DNA of 64,000 bases from Panagrolaimus kolymaensis (lineage: Eukaryota; Nematoda; Chromadorea; Rhabditida; Panagrolaimidae): contig JAJQJQ010000067.1 in assembly GCA_028622995.1 (NCBI GenBank), positions 496,001 to 560,000 of the forward strand, in the 5' to 3' direction. Below the pieces are notes generated by a model that saw nothing but the letters and a program-made list of their open reading frames with translations, did not search any database and was not told where the DNA came from. Position numbers and translations under genes: made by a program. Positions 12,435-25,371 of the stretch are shown piece by piece. Positions within the stretch are counted from its first letter, which is position 1, and each line of letters opens with the position of its first letter.

Positions 12435-15342
12435 ACAATGTGATCCTGAAATTGATTATATCTGTTTTTTAACGTTTATTTTGTACCTTTTTTTAAACTA
12501 ACAATTATATGTGTAATTTTGTAGTTTAGTTATAAATAAATAGGAGGAAATTTGTGCGTTTTTTGTTAGTGAATTTGAAAAAAGTTTAATGGAGGATGAA
12601 TGTTAGATATTTGTTTGCCTTTTTCTCGTCGTCGTTTTTTGATTTTTCGGAAAGGTTTTTTAGCAAATTTTTGAAGTAAAATTTAGCTGGATTTTTCATA
12701 ATTTCGTTTCATCGTTAGCTGCCTCTACAAATTATGACTGAAAAAGCGTTGTTTATGATTTTTCATTCGCTGCCATAATTTAGCCTTCCCTTTCGGCATT
12801 CGATCTCCTCGTTTATTAATCTTATTTTTTTGTGCAGAATTTTCCGATTCCAAATGTTCTAATTTTGGAATATATCGATTTGATTATTGACTATTAACCA
12901 AAAAATCGACCGATAAAGACACAGAAAAAACTAGACTAATCTTTTTTCCTCGCAACAACGCTTTGTTACTTTTCCCTTCGTTGTTGTTGGTGCAGCCACC
13001 ATCAATAACAAAGTCACCAATATTATAAATAAATAACTAAAATATAAATAAATGTATATGCTTTCGGAGCGATTGCCAATGAGACATAAAGCCACAAAAA
13101 AAAGTGAACAAAAAAACTCTTTCGTTTTCTTCTTTTTTTTAAACCGCAACCAAAAAGAAAAAAATGTATGTATTGCACAATTATTTTTTTTGTTGGTTGT
13201 TTGTTGGAGAAAAGAAAAACCCTGTGGCAGCTTTGCATTAATAGCAGGAGGGAACAAAGATGACGAAAAAAAAACTGATCATCATCATCGTTTATATGTA
13301 TGTATGTGTACGTTGTTGCATTTTGAGGTTTTTCCTCTCTTATTTTTTTTATATATATTATATATTTATTGATTTAAAATCCATAAACTCAACAAAAAGG
13401 AGAAGAAAAAAATCAACGACCAATATTTATTTTTTTTCCTTCTTCCCAAATTGCTTTTTTTTGTCTTTTTCCACTTCGTTCCATTTTTTCTTTTCTCTGT
13501 CTTCTCCCTATCACTTTTCTATCTGTATTTTATTTTTTTTTGAACGAGCGAGAACGAGAATGAGAGTAGTAAGTAAGTAGCAAAAAAATTACGACAAACG
13601 TCGACGATGGCGAAAAGACGACCAACCAACCAACCAAACCGGAAATTGAAATGTGATGATGATGATGAACTAAACTAACTAACTGACTGAATGAATATAT
13701 GAAAAATAAATGAAGAAGAACGTTTCGTTTTTCTTTTTTTCTTTCAAATATTATTTTTGTTGTTGTTGCCTTTTGTCTTTTTTTCTTCCCTTTCGACTAC
13801 TCGATTATGTTTTTTTCGCGGTTTAATAGTTTAGTTGCACGCGCTTCACAAAAAACTTTTAAACTTTTATTTTTGTTGCAATATTTATTTCTTTTAAATT
13901 TAAACAATAATTGCTTATTTTAATTTTGGATATTTATTATCGCTTGTTTTTTTGGAAGATATTTTTTATATATTCTTTTTTGTTTAGAATAGCCATTTTT
14001 GGAAAGTTTTTTTATTAACTGATGGCAGAAATGAAGCAGCAACAACGGTAGCGATGGTTTCAAATGCTTTATTTTGATATTTTCCCCATATTTTGATTAT
14101 CCATTGATGAAACGGATATTTCTAATATTCAACCAATGAAAATGAACTTACAAAAACTTTGGTAAAATATTATTAATAGAGATATTTTTTGTTAAAATCA
14201 TACTCTTTGGGAAATGGAATCGTACATATCTGAAATTCAGACGTTTGATTAAAAATGGAAATCCAATAAACTAAAAATGGTTTGTAATTTCCGACAAAAA
14301 TGAGACTTAAAAGTTGCGGTGTTATATTTTTTTTTCAATCATTTTTGAACAACAATTTGGCACCAAAGCTTCAATATTTATTCGATCAAAAAAAAATTAT
14401 TGTTAAAAGTTCATAATTCAATGACGAAAGTTCAAACCCATATTTTTTGCTCTCTTAATCGCAGACGCAACCTTGGTCGTCTGATGTAAAAGAAGAGCAA
14501 AATAATAATAAAAAAGAAAAAAAGTAAGGTATTACGCATTTTTATATTTTATTTTTATCGTCGTCATCAAAAAATCTTTTTTTGTCATCATTGCTTTTCG
14601 CGCTTTTTTTTACCCAATCAACCGAACCAAGCCCGATCATGAAAAAAAAACCAATAACAGCAACGACGTCGACAAAAGTAGTTTTTGTTTATATTGCGCG
14701 AGCGTATCTAAAAATAAATATAAAAAAGTATTTAAAAGTTTTTTGACCTCTTAAAAAACTAAAAAAAACTAAACAACCAAATAATTCATATGATTTTCAG
14801 AGTCTTTCACTCACTCTTTCTTGCTCCCATTTTTTTTTTCTGTGGACTTTTTGCAATCATTGACGCGGATGGTCACGTCATAAATAATTCAGAAATAGAA
14901 GAGCCAGCCGAGAATAATATAAATTGAAATTATTGACAACAAATATATTTTCCAAACAAATAAAAAATCAAAAAAAGCATCATTTTTATTTTATTATTAT
15001 TGCTTTAATTAGATTTTTAAGAGACAACTAACTTATAAATATTTTTTATATAAAATATTTTATTAAATTCTTTAGTTTCGAGTAAAAAAAATTGTATGTA
15101 TTTCTTTTTTTATTTGTTGCTAAAAATATTTTTGACTGTTTTTTTTATGTATGCGAATTATTAAAGTAAATTTTGGATATTTATTTATATTTTTTTCTGT
15201 GTCTTTTTTTCATGGGTTTAAAAACCCAAAAAAATTATCTTAAATCGACTGCTTTTTTTTCAATTTTTGCATATATTTAATTTTTTAGTTCTTAAATTTT
15301 TATATATATTTTATTATTATTTTTTACCCACAAAAAAATAAT
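12435..15342. other. Long low-complexity intergenic region
   Basis: About 2.9 kb of A/T runs, pyrimidine tracts and GAT/GTT microsatellites before the GCK-3 gene. Long open frames at 12931-13580 on both strands are composed of Phe/Lys runs and are not credible. A possible minus-strand terminal exon near 12734-12880 is described among the findings. The right side presumably contains the kinase promoter. Confidence 0.45.
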
Positions 15343-18300
15343 ATGAATGCCCCATCAGAAAATACTGGTGAAGAACCTATAACTACGACTCCTCGAGCTG
15401 AAGGAGGAGGAAGTGGAGGAGGAGGAAATGAATTTAATTATGATCAAACAGCTCAAGGAGGTTTATCTTCAAAACATTCTTCAACCGCATCATTAAAAGA
15501 TGCAGCAGGTTTAAATACTTCATGGCCTTCTAGAGCTGATGAATATGAACTTCAAGGAGTTATAGGTGTTGGAGCTACAGCAACCGTTCATAAAGTGAGT
15601 AATTAATTTTGGGATTTATGGATAGCGAAGAGAAGTTTTTTTGGGTTTTCGATGATAATTTTTTACCGTTTTGAGTTTATGAAAATTGGAGTTTAGAATT
15701 ATTTATCCAAATTTATTTTTTATATTCTTAAAAACTTACCAAAATTTTTTTATTTCTAAACTCTTGTTTAGAAATATTTTCTTATTTTATTCTTCGAAAT
15801 GTCACTCAAAAAAAATCAAATTTCTAACAATTTTTAAGTTTTTCTAATTAATTTTTAAATTAATTTTAATTCTTTTTCCAGGCATATTGTATATCAAAAA
15901 ATAAAGGATGTGCAATAAAATGCATAAATTTGGAAAAATGGCAAACATCCGTGGATGAATTATCTCATGAAATTCAAGCTATGTCATTATGCGCTCATCC
16001 CAATGTAGTTAATTATTATACATCATTTGTGGTTAAAGAAGAATTATGGGTTGTTATGCCATTATTGGAAGTTGGATCAATGTTTGATATATTAAAACGT
16101 AAAATTAAAGTAAGCTTTTTTCATTTTTTTTCCTTGGTTGGAAAATCAAGAAAGCCATATTTTGGCTTCCTTACAAATAAAATAATTATTTTTTTGTTTC
16201 GAGTCTCAAAAAAACTATTCTTTAATTAAAAAATCCCAAAAAAGGTTTACTTTTTTAGTTCTTTAAAAAAATTTCGAGACCAAAACAAAAAATTAATTTT
16301 TGTTTTGAATCTAATAAAGTTTATTATTAAAAGAACTTTCTTTATTCTTTGTAGGATCCAATGTAATTTTTTCGTTTTAGGACAAAAAATTTAACAACTT
16401 CTTAATTTTTTTGCTTATAGTTAATGGGTAAAGAAGCTGCATCACATGGAGTATTAGATGAAGCTACAATCGCCACAGTATTAAAAGAAGTTTTAAAAGG
16501 ATTAGATTATTTACATAGTTCCGGACAAATTCATCGAGATATAAAAGCTGGAAATATTTTAATTGCTAAAGATGGCGCCGTACAAGTCGCGGATTTTGGA
16601 GTTTCTGGTTGGTTGGCTGCAAGCAATGGAGATTTAAGCCGCCAAAAACAACGCCATACTTTTGTTGGAACCCTTGGATGGATGGCGCCTGAAATTATGG
16701 AACAAGTTTCGGGATATGATTTTAAAGCAGATATTTGGAGTTTTGGAATTTTATGTATTGAGTTAGCCACGGGAACGGCGCCATATCATCGATATCCTCC
16801 TATGAAAGTTTTAATGTTAACATTACAAAATGAACCACCTAATTTGGATACAAATGCTGAAAGAAAAGATCAATATAAAGCTTATGGAAAATCTTTTCGT
16901 CATGTTATTAAAGATTGTTTACAGGTAATTTAAATTAACTTTTATTAAAAACGTGGCAAGAAATTGTTGTAAATTTAGTAATTTTAGAACTTTAGCTTTT
17001 TGAGATTGAGAAAGATTTTTAAAAAAACAGAATAGGTTCGATATAATTTTTTTTAAAGTAATCGATAAAAAAAATTAGGATGGACTGAAGGCAGAAAACC
17101 GTAGTTCATTTTCAAAGGCTTTCAAAGTAATTAAAACCAATTCCGTCAATTTTTTTGAAACGGTCGGCACCGATGAAAATTTTTTTTTTGAGATAGCTTT
17201 ACCAATGTTTTCGCACATGCTTAGCTTGGCTAAATCCAAGAGGATTTGGCCAATTGTTACCATATTCATGGAGATACAGCTACTTGAAGGTTTATGGTTG
17301 AATTAATTCAAAATTATGCCATAATTCATTCTTGTGTTATATTTTTATATTCTCTTATGATTAATAGGTTTTCGACCATGGGGAATCCGAATTTGACCAC
17401 CACAACCCTTCATGTTTATACTAAACATCGATTTTTGACCAACATGGCATGGTTTTTGGCTCACCACAGGTCACAGACTTCCGCGGGCGGGATATGCTTA
17501 TTGCCATTCGAAAGAGCATGTTTTTTTACCCTAGAAATAGGAATAATACCCGGAAAAAAAATTCCTCACGATCATTTGGGAATTTTTGAATGTTTCTTTT
17601 TACATAAATCAGCTAATAAGATCATTAAGAAAAAATTCGAAAAAATTCATAATCACATATGAAAATTCAGAAAAGCTTACAGAACCATAGAATCAACCTT
17701 CCTGGATTTTTTGGTAACAATTTCATCCTTATTTGTTATGCAACATCATGCACCTCGACCAATAGAAGCACTAACAGTGCTTAATGAACTTCAAAAATGT
17801 GTATAAACTCAAAATTTCTTATTTTTATTCCATAATCATCTTTATAATATCAAATCGAGGTCGTAGAATCCGAATTTGACCTCCGTTTCACTAGTTTTCC
17901 TTACTAAAATGAATGTTTTGGGACTATGAAAATCTGCATATTTAAAGTCTTCATATCTCTAAAACTATCTATTAATGGTGGTAATCTGGCTTCAAATTCG
18001 GATTCTACGACCTCAAATTGATATAGAAAACATTATTCTAGAATAAAAATAAGAGTTTTTGAATTTATACACATTTTTGAAGTTCATTAAGCAATGTTAG
18101 TGCTTAAAGTGGTCGCGTAGCACATAATACCATAACAAATAAGGTTGAAATTGGTACCAAAAAATCCAGGAGCATTGATTTTATGGTTTTGTAAGCTTTC
18201 CTGATTTTTTAAATGGGTTTATGAATTTTTCGAATTTTTTCTTAATGATCTTATTAGCTGATTTATGTAAAAAGAAACATTCAAAAATTCCCAAATGATC

Positions 18301-20159
18301 GTGCGGAATTTTTTTTCCTGGTATTATTCCTTTTTCTAGGGTAAAAAAACATGCTCTTTCGAATGGCAATAAGCATATCCCGCCCGCGGAAGTCTGTGAC
18401 CTGTGGTGAGCCAAAAACCATGCCATGTTGGTCAAAAATCGATGTTTAGTATAAACATGAAGGGTTGTGGTGGTCAAATTCGGATTCCCCATGGTCGAAA
18501 ACCTATTAATCATAAGAGAATATAAAAATATAACACAAAAATGAATTATGGCATAATTTTGAATTAATCCAATAGTAAACCTTCATGTTGTTGTATCTCC
18601 ATGATAGGGTACACATCTGGCCAAAACCTCTTGGAATTAGCCTAATTAAGCATAGTTGAAAACCGGGGTACATATATCTCAACAAAAAAAATTTCGACCG
18701 GTGCCGACTTTCTTGAAAATATTTAAAAAAATTGGTAGAATCGGTTTTAAAATTTTTTAAGATTAAATTATTTTATGCTTCAATGAAACTAAAAAAATTC
18801 TATGAGAAATGTTTTTGGATTGAATAGTTTTTTTTTGATAAAAATTACTTTAATAATAGTCAATGAATTCAAAGAAAATCTAATACTCATAAAACTGACT
18901 ATATTTAACTTTCGAAAGCCATCAATCAAAGTATTTTGCGACAAAAAAAAATTATAAAAAATACAAATCTTTAAAAGGAATTTAAAATTTTTTTGAACCA
19001 TTTTTTAGAATAAAAAGTAAAATAAGGTTTGAGTTCGAAAAATTATTCATAAAAAAAGTCGCAATTTTATTTCTTCAAATTTAATTTTAAAAAATTTAAA
19101 TAAAATTAGCAAAAAAATTTTTCAGAAAGATCCAGCCAAGCGTCCAACAGCAGGAGAATTATTGAAATATTCATTTTTCAAAAAAGCCAAGGATAAATCA
19201 TTCTTAGTTCATTCATTAATTGAAAATCTTGGTGGAATTATGGGTCCAACGGTTTCTAATTTAACTCCAAAAAAAGTTGCAAGCGGCAAATTAAAAAAGG
19301 ATAAAGATGGAAATTGGGAATTTGAATATGATGATCCTGATGACGATGATGATGATGATAATGCAGCTCCAACCCTTAAAGCTTCAGAAGGTTTAGAAAA
19401 GATGACTCTTACGGGTCCTCCACAAATGCCAGGCGGGACATTAAATTTGGTGAGTTTTTTATTTACTTAGAGTCTTAAAACGAAAAAAAGTGTTTTGAAG
19501 AGAAAATGAAGTTTTCCGCGCCAATACACAGTTTCTAGGAAATTCTTCGTCACTAAATGTTGTTTTAGAAGCAATATTAATGTTTCCTTATAAAAAATAT
19601 GCACGAAAATATTTATTTTAGCTAAAAAAAATTTCTTGTTATAGCTTACTTTTTACTTAGAGTCTCGACAAGAAAAATGATTTTTGTAATTATCTTGGCA
19701 TAAAACTAGCGATTTTTTGGTCAAAAGTAATGCCCCATAAAAAATTTTTTCATTTGGTGGCAAAAAAAAGCTTTCACTTTAAAAGCTGACTCTCCTCAAA
19801 TTTTTGTTTTATTAAAAAAATTGTCTCAACCGAAAAATTAATAATTAACTCAATAATTAATAATTTTATAGGTTTTACGTGTACGTAATCAACAACGTGA
19901 ATTAAATGATATTAAATTTGATTATACACCGGGTGCGGATACATTTCAAGGGATTGCAAATGAATTAGTTACCGCTGAATTAATAGATGGGCATGATCGA
20001 GTTATTGTTGCAGCAAACTTACAAAAATTAATTGAACTTTCTCAAACAAATTCCGATAAAAAATCTTTGACATTTGCGTTAAATTCGGGTGTTGCACCTA
20101 ATGAAATTGCTGATGAACGCACTCTCACTGGATTTGCTCAACTTTCTCTAGTCGAGTAA
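15343..20159 (+). CDS. gck-3: STE20 kinase of the SPAK/OSR1 group (GCK-3)
   Basis: Exons 15343-15594, 15882-16109, 16421-16924, 19126-19449, 19872-20159; 531 residues. After a Gly/Ser-rich N-terminus the kinase domain starts near residue 67 ([16 protein letters not shown]), with the ATP lysine in CAIKCINLE (about 97), catalytic HRDIKAGN (Asp about 200), DFGVSGW and an activation loop RHTFVGT. The C-terminus ([21 protein letters not shown]) is the OSR1_C/CCT docking domain that binds RFxV motifs in WNK kinases and cation-chloride cotransporters, which identifies the subfamily. An acidic [10 protein letters not shown] stretch separates the two. Known role: WNK-driven regulation of chloride transport and volume. 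Oddity: the loop reads GTLGWMAPE where the family usually has GTPCWMAPE. Intron 3 is 2.2 kb and carries a large palindromic repeat. Confidence 0.92.
17125..18752. repeat. Large intronic inverted repeat (foldback element)
   Basis: Left arm about 17125-17886 and right arm about 17984-18752 are reverse complements around a loop of roughly 100 bp. The central 250 bp of each arm (for example 17360-17640 against 18510-18230) differ at only a few bases, whereas the outer ends are more diverged. The arms have higher GC than the neighbourhood (CTTCCGCGGGCGGG). The same 110-residue frame appears on the plus strand of the left arm and the minus strand of the right arm, which is a consequence of the palindrome, not proof of a gene. 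Outer ends are diffuse and no target-site duplication was found. It lies wholly within GCK-3 intron 3. Confidence 0.85.
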
Positions 20160-21107
20160 AAAAATAAAATATATTAGGTTTTTGTTTTTTTTAATAATTA
20201 CAAAAAAAAATTGTTTATATTATTTTCTTTTAATAATTATTATTTTTTTATTAAATCCGTCCGCAGCTGTTTTTTTTTATTATTCTTTAAATTCCTTCAG
20301 ATATCGTCGCTTTCCTTTTTTTTGTCTGCATGGTTCTGTTTTTTTAATATTTTTATTAAACTTTTTTCTCAAATGAATTATAATTTTTCAAAATTGATTA
20401 TAATAACTTTTTTGAAACAAAACAAAAAAAACAAATAAAATAAAGTCTTTATCGATAAAAATTTGGGTGTCTGTCTACCTATATTTGCATCCAACTTCCA
20501 CACTTCACAGCTCTTTTTTACATATGTGCCTGAAATCAAAGAAAAGAGTTTGTGATAACCATAAAAATAAAAACAATCAAATCTTATAATCAATCATAGG
20601 GAAAAAAGTTGATAAAAATTTTTAAATCAAACAAGAAATGGGAACAAAAACTGTAATCTCGGCTATATACAAAAAAGGCACAATTTATAAATAACATTTA
20701 TAAATTATTAAAAAAAAATTCTCTCATATTTGGTAGCTATCGCCGTTTTTTTTGGTTATATTGAAGTTAAAAAAGTTAAAAGCACTCATTCAAAGTTTTT
20801 GTAAGAAAATTTAAAATTTTTAGTTCTAAACTTGAAGAAAAAATAAGAAAAAAATAATATAAACAATTGCAAAATTATAATTATTTAGTCATAAATTACA
20901 TTCATTTAAATAAACGTTGAAAAAAACACTATCAAAATTATAAAACTGAATTTTAGAATTAATAAAAACGAATTCTAACAAGCAGTTTCTTTTCTGTTTA
21001 TTTTTTTTTGTCACGTTGATTCATCTTTTTTTGCATGCATTTTTTCAAATCAACCATTTTCAAAAATTTGCATCGATTCTTTCATTTTCATAAACTCACC
21101 TCTAAAA
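20160..21107. other. Intergenic, AT-rich
   Basis: About 950 bp between GCK-3 and the S1-like gene. It contains the kinase 3' UTR and overlapping Phe-rich open frames (20182-20438) that look like chance. TTTTCAAATCAACC-type tracts lie just before the next start. No structured RNA seen. Confidence 0.4.
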
Positions 21108-22299
21108 ATGAATAAAAGTCAAGCTCATCCATTTTTTCTCTCTCATTTTTTGTTCAATCAAAAATTCATGATGCATGCTCGCTGGTGGTTGCTCGTTTTT
21201 GCTCTTGGTTTTGCTTCAATCAAAGTTGCTGAAGGTGCTGTTGAATACATTCATCCATACATTCCTGTTCCTGATGTGCCATGGTATATTGCTGAAACAA
21301 CTTTTGATTATTTGAAAACTAATGATGAAGGTATTGATGAAATTACTCATCATAATGATTTGATCTTAATGGTTGCTGTTGGCGATAATCATATTGTTGG
21401 TCCTGGTCAAGTTCAATGCCGCCATATCAATCCTCCAATCGAACAGATGTAAGTTGTTTTAGTTTTGTTTTTGCACTACTTATCGAATGTTTATGCTATC
21501 AATTGTTATTCGGTGGATGTCATTCTCATTTTCTAGATGCTTTATACACATATAATCAAAATTTCATTTTTCAGCGTCAATATCGCGGCCACAACAGAAT
21601 ATTATCCTCTTCATAATAAATGGGACGAAGAAGATTTGGGGAAAAAGAACTTCAGCTATCCTGCTCAATGTTATCGAGACACTTATGGTTGCATCACACT
21701 TGTTCATAATCTCTGCCATATTGATGATGTATGTTTCTTTATTTTTTTGTTATTTATAGCTTTATATTCCTTATTTCAGCATGATGTTCCAGCAGATTTC
21801 AAACATCCCTTCCCAAATGCTCTTCTCAAAAAGGATGCTAAAAAGCCTGTTGTTGGTGAAATAGAATTGAAAGCTGTTTTCATTCATATTACTGATGAAG
21901 GTGTAATAGAATTGCTTGCAAAGAATGTTAAAGTCGTCGATTTTGAAGAATGCAAGAAACTCTTTGATCCTGATAATCTTTATGCTGTTGATCCAGAAGA
22001 GCAAATTTGTACTGAACGTGTTAATCCTGAACATGGTGATGATCCAATTACACTTCATTCTGCTTTGATTTTCCGTAAAGTTCATATAGATTATCAATTG
22101 TTTTTCGAATTGGTTGGAATTGAAAGTAAAGCTGAAGGAGAATTTTGTAAGTTTACTTTTTCTTTCTTTGGTCGAAGAATTTGTTCAGCAAACTATTTGT
22201 CAACTGACTTTATGATCATCACTAATGTTACTACTTTTTTCAGCTCTTTTAACTTGGCCTGCATATCATTGCCACGACGAAAATGTTTCCTGTCAATAA
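21108..22299 (+). CDS. Secreted protein, possible inactive trypsin-fold homologue
   Basis: Exons 21108-21448, 21575-21728, 21780-22146, 22244-22299; 305 residues. Two Mets are possible; the one at 21168 (MMHARWWLLVFALGFASIKV) gives a clean signal peptide ending at AEG. The C-terminal half follows the order of an S1 peptidase: a beta-strand V-x-V-V-D-F-E-E-C-K-K-L-F, then ICTERVNPEHGDDP where trypsins have ICA..C.GDSGGP, then a strand FFELVGIESKAEG in place of LVGIVSWG, and a final Cys. The catalytic Ser is not in place (GDDP), and no TAAHC His motif is clear, although LVHNLCHIDD lies in the right region. If the fold is right, it is a pseudoenzyme. A polyadenylation signal AATAAA sits at 22302. 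Family assignment is inference only. Confidence 0.6.
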
Positions 22300-23016
22300 G
22301 AAATAAATGTATTATTATATTTTGTGTGTTTTAATATTAATAAAATGTTTTAAAATGTATAACCTTGTCTTTTTTTGGATGAAATGGAGAACCTTAGGTG
22401 TTTGAAAAAAACTTAAATGCAGCTCTAAACTACAAACTTGTGTGTTAACGAACGGCTAGGATGAATTTAGAATATACCTTCTTTTTTGTGATTACTAATT
22501 TTAAAAAAAACACAGCTTTTAGTTAAACCTAAAACCAAGGACATCCTCCAACTACATTATTTTCAATTTTTTCATAATCAACAACAGAAAGTGTCATCAT
22601 CTTGGATTCATTCGCCAAAAAAGGCCACTAACTCACTTTCCATTTTCATTTTTTTCAAACCCGTTTTTTTTGTCATTAGTAATTTGATTGCGTGGAACGG
22701 AATAATATAACCTTTTATTTTTTAACAACAAATAATAACGATTTTTCTGTTATTTTTGTTTAATATAAAAAAAGATTGTCCAAAATTTAATGTGACATCA
22801 CCGATTTTTTTATATTATCAAATAAGAGTTTGTCGTCTCAAAATAAAATAACTTTTTTTTTCGATCATCATTATTTTTTTTGAGTTTATTGAAAACGAGA
22901 AGGACGACGACGACGACGGCCAAGAAAGTTTATAGTTTTAGTTTGTCGTCTTCAATATATATTTTTTTGCTCTTCAACCTTCAAACTTTTCACCCATAAA
23001 AAATATTAAATAAAAA
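22300..23016. other. Intergenic upstream of astacin gene
   Basis: About 720 bp. The left end holds the polyadenylation signal of the preceding gene, the right end a GACGACGACGACGACGG repeat near 22903. Otherwise AT-rich with no recognised feature. Confidence 0.4.
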
Positions 23017-25371
23017 ATGAAGAAAATATTAATATTATTTTTTTTATGTATTTTAATTTTGGTCGTTTATGGACAACGTGGAGGAGGTGGAGGCTTATTT
23101 GATGGCTTACATCAATTGGGTTTGGATTTACCCAATCCTCAGCAACAAGGTGGTGGAGGCGGCGGTGGCCAAGGCCCTGGAGGTTTAAACATTGGAGAAA
23201 TGATAAATGGTTTTACTGGTGGCAGAGGTGGTGGAGGACCACAAGAACAACAACAATTTTTTGGTCCTCCTCCTCATTCACGAATTCCACCACATGTATT
23301 TCGAAGAATTATGAGATTTTGTACTCGACATCCTGATCATCCTCGATGTCAAGGCCATCCAGAATGGATAATGCGAGGAGGTGGTCGAGGAGGCTTTTTA
23401 CCTCCTCTTCCATTTGTGGGTGGACAAGGAGGTGGTGGAGGCGGTGGATTGGATTTGGGAAATATGTTTCCTGATTTGGCAAACTTTGTATTACCTCCCA
23501 TTCCTAATCTCAATCTTCCTGATGTTTTAAGAAATGTTCCAGCGGTTCTTAAAAATTTTATTCCCGCTCCCATTCTTGGACAGCTTACTGAAATTGCAAG
23601 AAACGCCATTAGAGTGAGTAAAATTTGAAAAAATTTCTAGACGTGGATTTCATAAATTAAAACTTATCCAATTTCAAAAAAAACTATAAAATTATTTTCC
23701 TCTCAAGGTTTCTAAGATTAGAATTTTGTGTTTCGAAATTTTTTTTAAATACCTTTAAATTAAACGAAAAATATAAATTTACGAAATTAATTTTTTCGGA
23801 CAAGACACAAAAATTCAAATTATCCCAAATTTTTTAAAAATTATTCAATTTTTGTTTAAATTAAACAAATTTTGTCAACAAAAAGAAATAATCTCAAACT
23901 ATTTTGTAAATAATCACTTTTTTTAATTTTTAGGCAACTTGCGCCCATTCTCGAAGTTGCAAAGAACAAAGCCCTGAAGCTCAAGATAAACGTGCCAGCA
24001 TTGCTGAACATGAATCCGCAGTGCATAAACTTTTTGATAAACAAAAATCTCAAGAACAAATTGATAAAGAAATTGAAACTCGTCTTCAACGAACTCAACA
24101 AATTAAAAAAGCTTTATTGGAAAAAGCTAAACTTGAAAATGAAGTTAGATTTATTTTTTAATTTTCACAAAACAATTTCTAAATTTATAATTAATTTTTT
24201 AAGATTGAACCAGAAAATGATGGAACATTCCAAAAAGATATTCTTTTGACTGAAGCTCAAGCCAATACAATGTTAAATGAAATTAATTCAGGGCGAGAAG
24301 CTCAAACCCCTAGTGTCCCATCAGGTGCTGCTGCAAATGGAGCAGGAGGAGGAAAAGGAAGTCGAATGGCTCGAAGTGCATTATTCCTTGAATCTACTCC
24401 CACTCAACGATGGCCTAATGATCGACCCATTCAATATATGTTTGATCAATCTTTGAGTAAGTTTTTTTTGATTTGGCGGCTAAAAGAATTTTCTTATTAC
24501 AAGACTCCGCGGTTTTATGTTTTAAAAAATTTAATTATAAATCCATATTATTTTTTTATTTTTAGATGAAAATGATCAAGGCGCAGTTCATGCAGCCATA
24601 AAAGAAATTGAATCAAAAACTTGTGTTAGATTTAAATTTGAAAAAACAAAACCATCAAATTCACACATTTATTTTATCAAAGCTACTTCATCTTCCATTT
24701 GCGGGTTGAGTTATATTGGACGCGTGGATCCCGTGAATCCAATTTATTTAACTTTTGCATGCGGAAATGTAAGTTCCTTTTACATCGAAAATTTCAGTTT
24801 TAAAGGTTTAGTTTTAAATTTTACAAAATTTGTATAATTTTCTTGAAGAAACAGATTCTTTTGTTTTTCAAATCGAAAATAAATTTATTTATGCAAATTT
24901 TTATTTTTTTAGCCCACTGGTGTAGCCATTCATGAAACCCTCCATGCTTTGGGTTTAAATCATGAACAACTTCGAGGGGATCGAGATCAATTTATTAAAA
25001 TTAATTGGGAAAATGTAAATCCCCAAAACTATGATTTCTTTGCCGTTGCTGATTCCAAACAATTTACTTCTTATGGAGTTAAATACGATTACGGCTCAAT
25101 CATGCATTATAATCAATTTATTGCTTCTCAAGTTTCAAATAAACCAACGATGACAGCTAAAATAGATCCAACTAAAAATAATCCTCTCATGGGTCAACGT
25201 AATACTCTTTCCACGAGGGATATACAAATCATTCAAAAAATGTATTGCGTTCCTACGTGTGAAGATAAAAATGTTTATTGTGGTTCATGGGCTTTGGGAA
25301 ACTTTTGTACCACAGCAGCTCAAAAAGGATGGATGGAACAAAATTGTAAAAAAAGTTGTAATCTTTGCTAA
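23017..25371 (+). CDS. Astacin zinc metalloprotease with glycine-rich N-terminus and ShK domain
   Basis: Exons 23017-23613, 23934-24143, 24204-24456, 24566-24768, 24913-25371; 573 residues. A signal peptide (MKKILILFFLCILILVVYG) precedes about 180 residues rich in Gly/Pro with an insert CTRHPDHPRCQGHPEW. Exons 2-3 code a charged helical propeptide region. The catalytic domain starts near RWPNDRPIQYMF; the zinc motif HETLHALGLNHEQLRGDRD has ligand histidines at about 428, 432 and 438, with Glu429 catalytic, and the Met-turn is SIMHYNQF. A C-terminal six-Cys ShK module begins CEDKNVYCGSW and ends CKKSCNLC. All catalytic residues are present, so activity is expected. Astacins of this nematode (NAS) group act outside the cell, often in cuticle or digestive roles; the substrate is unknown. 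Confidence 0.92.

Noticed and set aside
12931..13580. Long overlapping open frames on both strands
   Set aside because: Composition is Phe/Lys/Ser runs from low-complexity tracts; no homology pattern and no splice-consistent model.
17294..18513. Matching 110-residue open frames on opposite strands
   Set aside because: They are the same repeat sequence seen in both arms of the palindrome; no splice context, domain or codon bias supports a protein.
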